A DNA stretch of 12,221 nt from Gammaproteobacteria bacterium (GTDB lineage: Bacteria > Pseudomonadota > Gammaproteobacteria > Pseudomonadales > Halieaceae). A program made the position numbers and the translations under genes. This document shows positions 7,387-12,221 of this stretch, one piece after another. The DNA lies in NCBI GenBank assembly GCA_029859085.1, contig JAOUDU010000026.1, positions 1-12,221 on the forward strand, written 5' to 3'. Under the pieces are notes generated by a model. That model saw nothing but the letters and a program-made list of their open reading frames with translations. It was not told where the DNA came from and did not search any database. Position 1 is the first letter of the stretch. Each line of letters begins with the position of its first letter.

Positions 7387-8922
7387 CTACACTTCCGCGG
7401 AAAAACTGTCAGCGTAGCGCTCCCGCAACAGGTTCTTTTGCACCTTGCCCATCGCGTTGCGCGGCAATTCCTCCAGGAAGAACACCCGCTTGGGTACCTT
7501 GAAGTTGGCCAGCCGGAGTTTGCTGAGCTCGATAATTTCCAGCTCGTGAGGCTGGCTTTTGCCAGCTGGCACGATCACCGCGACCACTGCTTCACCGAAA
7601 TCGGCGTGAGGAACCCCGATCACCGCAGACTCCAACACGCCCTCCAGGTCGTCGAGAACCAGCTCGATCTCCTTGGGATACACATTGAGGCCGCCGCAGA
7701 TAATCATATCTTTGGAGCGGCCGACGATGGACACGTAGCCGTCCTCGGAAATGCTGGCCTTGTCGCCTGTATTGAAAAAACCGTCGCCGGTGAAATCGTC
7801 CCGGGTCTTCTGCGGCATCCGCCAGTAGCCCTTGAACACGTTGGGGCCGCGCACCTGCAGATCCCCCGCCTCCCCGGCGGGCAGCACCATCCCGTCGCCG
7901 CCCACTACCCGCACCTCGACGTCAGGCAGTGGTGGGCCCACCGTTCCCGCCCGGCGTTCGCCATGCAGGGGATTGGAGGTGTTCATGCCTGTCTCGGTCA
8001 TCCCATAGCGCTCGAGAATCCTGTGGCCGGTGCGTTGCTCAAACCCCGCAAAAGTCTCAGCCAGCAACGGCGCGGAGCCGGAAATGAACAGTCGCATATT
8101 TCCGCAATCCGCGCGGCTGAAACCTGGCTGTGCCAGCAAGCGGGTGTAATAGGTGGGGACCCCCATCATGACACTGCAGTCCGGAAGTTGCGCCATCACC
8201 ACACCGGCATCGAACTTGTCCAGCCAGCGCATGCGGGCGCCACTGAGCAGCACACAGTGGGTGGCGATGAACAGCCCGTGCACATGGAACACCGGCAGGG
8301 CATGCAGCAGCACGTCGGCAGCGGTGAAACCCCATATCTTCACCAGTGTCCTGCCGTTGCTGGCCAGGTTGGCATGGCTGAGCATGATGCCCTTGGGCCG
8401 GCCGGTAGTGCCGGAGGAGTAGAGCAACGCGGCAAGATCGTCGGCCTCACGCACCACGGTGTCAAATGTATCGGTACACCCAAGAGCACCCGCTGCCAGG
8501 CTGCCGCTGCCGTCGGCGTCCAGGGTCAGCACCCGGGTACCGCCGCCCGCAGCGGCCAGCGAATTGAACAGGGTCTCGGACTGCCCCGTGCAGACGACGA
8601 TACGGGGCTCGGCATTCCCGAGGAAATACTCGAGTTCGGAGGCCTGGTAAGCGGTATTCAGCGGGTGATAGACAAGCCCGGCGCGCAGGCAGGCGAGATA
8701 CAGCCAGAGCACCTGGGGAGATTTCTCGACCTGCGCGGTGACCCTGTCACCGGGGCGCGCACCCAGTCCTGTGAGGTAGTTGGCCAGGCGAGCCGATTCC
8801 CGGCGGGCATCGGCATAGCAATACCGGACCCCGTCCGCTGTTTGCAACAGGGTTGCCTGGAGATCTTCGGGAAAAGCGGCTTCAAACTGGCAGTAGAGAT
8901 TGTGGTTAGCCTGGTCACTCAC
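7387..8922 (-). CDS. matB: Acyl-CoA synthetase, malonyl-CoA synthetase (MatB) type
   Basis: ATP-dependent ligase of 511 residues forming an acyl-adenylate and then an acyl-CoA; MatB enzymes use malonate or methylmalonate. ANL-superfamily motifs are all present: SSGTTGRPKG (169-178), ERYGMTE (304-310), TGD (385-387), the hinge GRSKDMI (401-407) and the catalytic Lys493 in NAMGKVQKN. The blocks MMGVPTYYTRLL (Arg261), FISGSAPLLAET and MNTSNP, and the early VEKSPQVLWLYLACLRAG segment, match Rhodopseudomonas MatB as I remember it and set it apart from fatty-acid and phenylacetate ligases. The start is GTG at 8922 with a weak ribosome-binding site; an in-frame stop upstream excludes a longer form. 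It lies 25 bp after the cytochrome c4 gene and abuts the hydroxylase gene. Its place in an amine operon is unusual, and it may accept a related dicarboxylate or another acid. Confidence 0.82.
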   Translation of the reverse strand: MSDQANHNLYCQFEAAFPEDLQATLLQTADGVRYCYADARRESARLANYLTGLGARPGDRVTAQVEKSPQVLWLYLACLRAGLVYHPLNTAYQASELEYFLGNAEPRIVVCTGQSETLFNSLAAAGGGTRVLTLDADGSGSLAAGALGCTDTFDTVVREADDLAALLYSSGTTGRPKGIMLSHANLASNGRTLVKIWGFTAADVLLHALPVFHVHGLFIATHCVLLSGARMRWLDKFDAGVVMAQLPDCSVMMGVPTYYTRLLAQPGFSRADCGNMRLFISGSAPLLAETFAGFEQRTGHRILERYGMTETGMNTSNPLHGERRAGTVGPPLPDVEVRVVGGDGMVLPAGEAGDLQVRGPNVFKGYWRMPQKTRDDFTGDGFFNTGDKASISEDGYVSIVGRSKDMIICGGLNVYPKEIELVLDDLEGVLESAVIGVPHADFGEAVVAVIVPAGKSQPHELEIIELSKLRLANFKVPKRVFFLEELPRNAMGKVQKNLLRERYADSFSAEV

Positions 8923-8947
8923 TGCGGGATTGGGCGCCGGTCAACGC

Positions 8948-9505
8948 TCAGGGCGCCAACTGGCTGTAATAGGCCGCCAGCGCCTTGTATTCGGGATCGC
9001 CGAGGTGGGCGATGGCCGCCTGCATCAGCGGATTGATACGCTCGCCGCTCTTGAAGGCCGCCAGCTGCTTCTGCAGGTAGGCCGCCTGCTGACCGGCCAG
9101 CACCGGCCACTCATCGGCAACCGGCACTCCGGCCATGCCGTGGCAGGCCTTGCAGTAACCCGACAGGCTTTCTCCCGCGCTCACCAGGGTGGCGTCGCCG
9201 TTGGCCGCGGTCGCCGGCGCCTGGGCGGAATAGTAGGCCGCCAGAGCGCCGATATCGGCATCGCTCAGGCCCGCGACAAACGGCGCCATCGCGGGATTCG
9301 CGCGGGTACCGTCCCGGAACGCGGTAATCTGGTTAGCCAGGTAAGTGGCGTGCTGGCCCGCGAGGTTGGGAAACTCCGGGCTGATCGAAACCCCCGCCTG
9401 ACCGTGGCAGGCCACGCAGGCCTGGGCCTTGGCGGGCGCCTCGGCCGCCAGGGCCAGGTTCGCGCCACCCAGAATCAACATACCGGCGAAAATCCAATTT
9501 CTCAT
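8948..9505 (-). CDS. Di-heme cytochrome c4-type electron carrier
   Basis: Periplasmic cytochrome of 185 residues made of two similar class I domains. The signal peptide is about 1-20 (ending ALA). Domain 1 has CVACH (30-34) with the likely axial Met73 in NPAMAP. Domain 2 has CKACH (118-122) with Met161 in NPLMQA. Each domain carries the P-x-LAGQ-AYL/TYL segment typical of the c4 family, and each ends in an A-A-Y-Y helix. Size is normal for c4 (about 180-200 residues). It probably receives electrons from the amine dehydrogenase, directly or through the mono-heme cytochrome, and passes them to a terminal oxidase. It is too small and has the wrong motif pattern to be MauG. It sits 13 bp after the mono-heme cytochrome gene. 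Confidence 0.92.
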   Translation of the reverse strand: MRNWIFAGMLILGGANLALAAEAPAKAQACVACHGQAGVSISPEFPNLAGQHATYLANQITAFRDGTRANPAMAPFVAGLSDADIGALAAYYSAQAPATAANGDATLVSAGESLSGYCKACHGMAGVPVADEWPVLAGQQAAYLQKQLAAFKSGERINPLMQAAIAHLGDPEYKALAAYYSQLAP

Positions 9506-9518
9506 AACGGCTCACTCT

Positions 9519-9935
9519 CTATTTGGCGCTGGCAATGTCCGCCAGCAACTGTGCGCGATACGCCATAACCTCATTCAGCGGGTGCTGGCGCAGCGCACCC
9601 ACTTCCTGCGGCGTGTAGGGCTCGAACGGCACCGTGACGCTGGCGCCGGCAAACTCCTGCACGATCCAGTTCAACACCTCCGCCAGGTCCGCATCACTCA
9701 GGGCCGAGACCGCCGAACCGGGCACCCGCACCAGGTATTCCCGCCCCGCCCCGCTGGCAAGGAAAATACCCACCTGGTCCCGCATCCGGGGCACCGCGTT
9801 GGCGCCGCTGCCATCGGGCGCATGGCAACCCTGGCAGGACATCTGGTAGTTGAACTGCGCGCGCTGCGGGTTGATATCCCCGCCCCATACGAGCGGGCCC
9901 AGCAGGGCGAGCCCCAGTGCCAGGACCAGCCTCAT
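9519..9935 (-). CDS. Small mono-heme cytochrome c linked to the amine dehydrogenase
   Basis: Periplasmic cytochrome of 138 residues with a signal peptide (about 1-18) and one heme-attachment site, CQGCH, at 34-38. The C-terminal part has a conserved-looking YLVRVPG segment and an LSDADLAEVLNW helix, then a tail of about 45 residues. The ATG at 9935 overlaps the light-chain stop codon (ATGA) and has GAGGA just upstream. An open frame extends further upstream only because it runs through the light-chain gene in another frame. The usual distal Met before the C-terminal helix is absent; Met51 is the best remaining candidate. As I recall, a small mono-heme cytochrome gene also follows the light-chain gene in the Alcaligenes faecalis aromatic amine cluster, so a role as direct electron acceptor of the dehydrogenase is likely. 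Confidence 0.85.
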   Translation of the reverse strand: MRLVLALGLALLGPLVWGGDINPQRAQFNYQMSCQGCHAPDGSGANAVPRMRDQVGIFLASGAGREYLVRVPGSAVSALSDADLAEVLNWIVQEFAGASVTVPFEPYTPQEVGALRQHPLNEVMAYRAQLLADIASAK

Positions 9936-10453
9936 TTTTCCTCGAACGCCACCCCGACCACGATCGCGGTGGAACAATGGTAGGCGGCGCTGGCGGTGCC
10001 GAGGCACCAGTTGATGTCGTTGGTCTTGTCCGGGCGGTAGGGTGGCCGGTCGCCCTCGTCGCGCTGGCACAGGCAGGCGCCGCAGGAGGACTTGCCGCAA
10101 CAGTCGTTGTAGGAAATCACGTAATTGCGGCCATCGGCCGGGTTGCGACAGGTGCCTATCCAGGTGACCGGGGACATCTCGGTGCCCGGTGGGCAGGTGT
10201 TTTTGGTGCCGCCGCAGCAGCTGCACAGAAAGCCGTCGATGGCGCAGTAGCGCCAGTAATCGCAGCTGGCCTCATCGCCCTCTTCCACCGGCCGGGCGGG
10301 AGTGTCGGCGGCCGCGGCCCTGGCCACCGGCAGCAGGGGGATAGTGCCCGCGCCCACGAGCAGCGTGCCCAGGCCCTTGAGTATGCCCCGCCGGGAACTG
10401 TGCTGGGCCAGTTGGCGTGTCTGTTGCTCGAACAGCTTGTCTAATAGTTTCAT
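9932..10453 (-). CDS. aauA: Amine dehydrogenase light chain, TTQ quinoprotein (aromatic amine dehydrogenase type)
   Basis: Catalytic small subunit (173 residues) of a periplasmic alpha2-beta2 amine dehydrogenase that converts primary amines to aldehydes plus ammonia. A long leader carries a twin-arginine motif, SRRGILK (20-26), and a hydrophobic stretch ending in ARAAA (44-48), so export is by Tat. The mature part contains 14 cysteines (64 to 160), enough for seven disulfides. Trp98 (in VTWIGTC) and Trp149 (in NDINWC) align with the two tryptophans that crosslink to TTQ. Asp117 (YNDCCG) aligns with the catalytic base and Asp73 (AIDGF) with the conserved maturation/active-site Asp. Segments such as DGFLCSCCGGT and the Cys-rich stretch after Asp117 match the Alcaligenes AADH light chain better than MADH, from memory. 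It overlaps its neighbours by 4 bp on both sides. The actual amine remains unproven. Confidence 0.93.
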   Translation of the reverse strand: MKLLDKLFEQQTRQLAQHSSRRGILKGLGTLLVGAGTIPLLPVARAAAADTPARPVEEGDEASCDYWRYCAIDGFLCSCCGGTKNTCPPGTEMSPVTWIGTCRNPADGRNYVISYNDCCGKSSCGACLCQRDEGDRPPYRPDKTNDINWCLGTASAAYHCSTAIVVGVAFEEK

Positions 10454-11076
10454 GCCTTGTCCGCCTCCACGTACTGTACTCCCTTGGCTTCGCCTCTTCT
10501 GCTCATATAGTCCTGGATGGAAGCCACCTTGCGTTCCTTGGCTTCAAACAGGCTGTCCAGGTGCTCCCGGGAATTGATGATGCCCATGGATGCGATCATG
10601 CCCTGCTCGTCGATCAGCACCGCGTAGGGCAACTTGGACACCCCGTAGGTCTTGCCCAGCAGCTCCGACACCACGTAGGGGAACTGCTGCAAGCCCTTGC
10701 GCTCGATATAGCGGCGATGGTCCTGGTCGTCGCCGTCGCTGGCCAGCACTACCCGCAGCCAGTCCGACTCGGCCCGGGCCGCGGACTTGAGCGCCGGCGT
10801 CAGCTCGTTGCACACCGGGCAGTCCGGCGACAGGAAGAACAGCAACTGGGATTTATCCCCCGGCTTGCCCACTTCCTCCACCGCACCCTCAAGCGTGGTG
10901 ACGGACAGCCCGGGCGCCTGGGCCCCCACCGCCAGTTTCTGGTTCATCATCAGCGCACCGGCGGGGGCTACCCGCTCATAGAGAACGCCGATCTGACGGG
11001 CCAGGGCCAGGTTCACCAGCACCATGGCAATAAAACCAATCCAGAGGGCGATGTTTGACACTGCCAACCAATCCAT
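10450..11076 (-). CDS. mauD: MauD-like thioredoxin-fold protein for light-chain maturation
   Basis: Membrane-anchored periplasmic protein of 208 residues needed in known clusters for folding and disulfide formation of the TTQ light chain. One N-terminal helix (about 5-26) anchors it. The rest is a thioredoxin-like domain with the redox motif CPVC (86-89), preceded by LFFLSPD, and a probable cis-Pro150 in SKLPYAV. The ATG directly follows the mauE stop (TGA-ATG) with AGGAG 8 nt upstream, and its own stop overlaps the light-chain ATG by 4 bp. The light chain's 14 cysteines explain the need for such an oxidoreductase or isomerase. Loss of MauD in methylotrophs is known to prevent light-chain accumulation. 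Confidence 0.93.
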   Translation of the reverse strand: MDWLAVSNIALWIGFIAMVLVNLALARQIGVLYERVAPAGALMMNQKLAVGAQAPGLSVTTLEGAVEEVGKPGDKSQLLFFLSPDCPVCNELTPALKSAARAESDWLRVVLASDGDDQDHRRYIERKGLQQFPYVVSELLGKTYGVSKLPYAVLIDEQGMIASMGIINSREHLDSLFEAKERKVASIQDYMSRRGEAKGVQYVEADKA

Positions 11077-11604
11077 TCAACTCTCTCCTGCCATCCACTG
11101 GGCGTTGCTGATTAACTGCTCGCTGGTTTCATAGACGAGCACCGCAAACAGGGCGACAAAAAGCGAAACGATGAGTCCGACCCACCCGGCACTGGCGGCT
11201 TCGCCCGAGGTCATGGCCAGCAGCGCCAGGCCCGCACAGACCCCATTGCGCGCGACCAGCGCCCAGCTGATGCCCAGTTGTGAGTCCGGGCCTGCGCAAC
11301 CACATTGCATACCGGTTTCGCCCCGCAATACCTGGCTTGCCATCAGGCCGCCGTAGACCAGCAACAGGCCCGCTGCGACCGCAAGGCCCGCGGCGCGCGA
11401 CTGCGGCAACAGCAGGGAAAGGGCAACACCCGCCTCCAGCAGGGCAACCAGCCAGACCGCCAGGCCGCCACCCAACCTGCCCACATAACGGGTCATCAGC
11501 TGACTGTAATACCGCGGCGCGCCCAACTTGTGGAAGGCCGCCTGGATGAACAGGCACACGAGGAACCATGCCAGGCCGTCACTGATGATTGCGGGCAGGG
11601 TCAT
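11077..11604 (-). CDS. mauE: MauE-like membrane protein for amine dehydrogenase biogenesis
   Basis: Integral inner-membrane protein of 175 residues with about five hydrophobic helices (roughly 8-24, 47-66, 72-92, 113-132, 141-158). A MQCGCAG motif (Cys101, Cys103) faces a loop between helices 3 and 4. This conserved cysteine pair of the MauE/DoxX-like group fits a role in transferring redox equivalents to MauD, much as DsbB or DsbD serve their partners; that mechanism is inference. It begins 3 bp after the heavy-chain stop with only a weak ribosome-binding site, so it is probably translated by coupling. Order heavy chain-E-D-light chain is the same as in mau and aau clusters. Confidence 0.9.
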   Translation of the reverse strand: MTLPAIISDGLAWFLVCLFIQAAFHKLGAPRYYSQLMTRYVGRLGGGLAVWLVALLEAGVALSLLLPQSRAAGLAVAAGLLLVYGGLMASQVLRGETGMQCGCAGPDSQLGISWALVARNGVCAGLALLAMTSGEAASAGWVGLIVSLFVALFAVLVYETSEQLISNAQWMAGES

Positions 11605-11607
11605 GGC

Positions 11608-12221
11608 TTACTTCGAACCGTGCACCATCAGCGGGGTTTCCTGGCCGAATCCGCTGATGGTCCTGATAAATTCGCCATTGCCGGTGTTGTACATCTCCAG
11701 GCTCATATCGGCGGGATTGACCACCATCAACACCGGGTTCTCGCCGCGGCTGACCGCCAGGGACAGGCCCCAGGACTTCAATTTGATACGCTGAACCCGC
11801 TTTTTCGCCGCCGGGTCATACACCCACACTTCCGGCCCGCCACCCTGGTAACTGCCATCTTTGGCGTCCGGGTGCATGATGATATAGAAACGGCCCTGGT
11901 CGTCCTTGTCGATCAGGCCGATGCCACTGGGCGCCCATTTTCCGGCCCGCTCGGCTTCCGGCACCAGGTTCCAGGGCTCACCCACTTTCGCCACGGGGCC
12001 GCTGATATCCACCGGGAAGACCAGGCCGGCGACGGAGGGGAAATAAGCCGTGTTGCCGATCACCGCCGGGCGCTCGAAGATGGGTGAGGTGTCGGAATTG
12101 AAAAAGACATCGGTGCGGGTCTGCTTGGCCACGCTGCCGTCGGCCGCCAGCTCGGTACTGAGGAAACGGCCGTCCGCGCACAGGGAACTGAAACCGCGCT
12201 TGCCGGTGGGGTAGACCAGTA
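11608..12221 (-). CDS. aauB: Amine dehydrogenase heavy chain (N-terminus beyond window)
   Basis: The C-terminal 203 residues of the large subunit are visible; the frame is open to the window edge. The heavy chain is a periplasmic seven-bladed beta-propeller that holds the TTQ light chain. The visible part shows repeated propeller-type strands, for example VYPTGKRGFSSLCADG near the edge, VWVYDPAAKKRVQRIKL, and SLEMYNTGNGEFIRTI near the end. These fit the C-terminal half of MauB/AauB, whose full length is around 400 residues. The TAA stop is 3 bp before mauE. Assignment to the aromatic amine branch rests mainly on the light chain. The operon promoter should lie beyond the right edge, upstream of this gene or an earlier one. 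Confidence 0.9.
   Translation of the reverse strand, partial: LVYPTGKRGFSSLCADGRFLSTELAADGSVAKQTRTDVFFNSDTSPIFERPAVIGNTAYFPSVAGLVFPVDISGPVAKVGEPWNLVPEAERAGKWAPSGIGLIDKDDQGRFYIIMHPDAKDGSYQGGGPEVWVYDPAAKKRVQRIKLKSWGLSLAVSRGENPVLMVVNPADMSLEMYNTGNGEFIRTISGFGQETPLMVHGSK

Larger units (their letters stand above)
5501..12221 (-). other. Nine-gene operon: TTQ amine dehydrogenase, cytochromes, MatB, hydroxylase, DUF2783
   Basis: All nine genes run on one strand. Junctions, from upstream to downstream, are 3 bp, 0 bp, a 4-bp overlap, a 4-bp overlap, 13 bp, 25 bp, 0 bp and a 4-bp overlap. No internal gap could hold a normal promoter and terminator, so a single transcript is the simplest reading. Its 5' end lies outside the window. 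The first five genes follow the known aau order (heavy chain, E, D, light chain, small cytochrome); the last three extend it with cytoplasmic catabolic functions. Confidence 0.8.

Noticed and set aside
5974..9036. Long plus-strand open frames opposite the hydroxylase (5974-7356) and ligase (7438-9036) genes.
   Set aside because: Both lie antisense to genes with full catalytic motifs. Their translations are low-complexity and rich in Gln, Gly, His and Val, without domains.
8948..9505. The di-heme cytochrome as a MauG homologue.
   Set aside because: It has 185 residues and two class I domains with Met ligands (73 and 161). MauG is about twice as large and related to cytochrome c peroxidases.
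9519..10226. A longer version (235 residues) of the mono-heme cytochrome starting at 10226.
   Set aside because: The extra 97 residues come from reading the light-chain gene in the wrong frame. The ATG at 9935 has a ribosome-binding site and is followed by a signal peptide.
1..12221. Mobile elements, CRISPR arrays, tRNAs, defence or secretion genes.
   Set aside because: I saw no transposase or integrase-like protein, no spaced direct repeats, no tRNA-like fold, and no sharp shift in base composition apart from the short AT-rich leader near 3250-3330.

Overview
This 12.2 kb, GC-rich window reads as chromosomal DNA of a Gram-negative, probably marine, gammaproteobacterium. The evidence is a TonB-dependent receptor with a TonB box, periplasmic c-type cytochromes, a Tat-exported quinoprotein and a Pseudomonas-type arylsulfatase. 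Halieaceae (OM60/NOR5) or a neighbouring lineage is my guess from general resemblance, not from a search. I saw no RNA genes, insertion sequences, CRISPR arrays or attachment sites.

Left part (1-3499, minus strand): the start of an arylsulfatase gene (cut by the window edge, AtsA-like) lies downstream of a complete 802-residue TonB-dependent receptor gene. They probably form a unit for taking up and desulfating an organic sulfate ester. A 263-bp AT-richer leader upstream of the receptor should hold its promoter.

Middle part (3500-5494): a LuxR-type regulator (minus) and a 12-helix MFS transporter (plus) diverge from a 69-bp intergenic segment that contains a perfect 15-bp inverted-repeat operator candidate. 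The transporter gene converges on the next operon with only 6 bp between stop codons.

Right part (5501-12221, minus strand, read right to left): one tightly packed operon of nine genes. They are the amine dehydrogenase heavy chain (partial), MauE, MauD, the tryptophan-tryptophylquinone (TTQ) light chain, a mono-heme cytochrome c, a di-heme cytochrome c4, a malonyl-CoA-synthetase-like ligase (MatB), a class A FAD hydroxylase and a 63-residue DUF2783 protein. Junctions are 4-bp overlaps, directly abutting codons or gaps of 3-25 bp. The light chain has both TTQ-forming tryptophans and resembles aromatic amine dehydrogenase (AADH) more than methylamine dehydrogenase.

Working model: a periplasmic TTQ enzyme oxidises a primary amine to an aldehyde and passes electrons through the two cytochromes to the respiratory chain. 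MauD and MauE handle disulfide formation in the light chain. The cytoplasmic FAD hydroxylase and acyl-CoA ligase process products of the same pathway. The most notable point is this physical fusion of a TTQ amine dehydrogenase cluster to matB and a hydroxylase/DUF2783 pair. No MauG-type TTQ maturase and no cupredoxin gene is present in the window.
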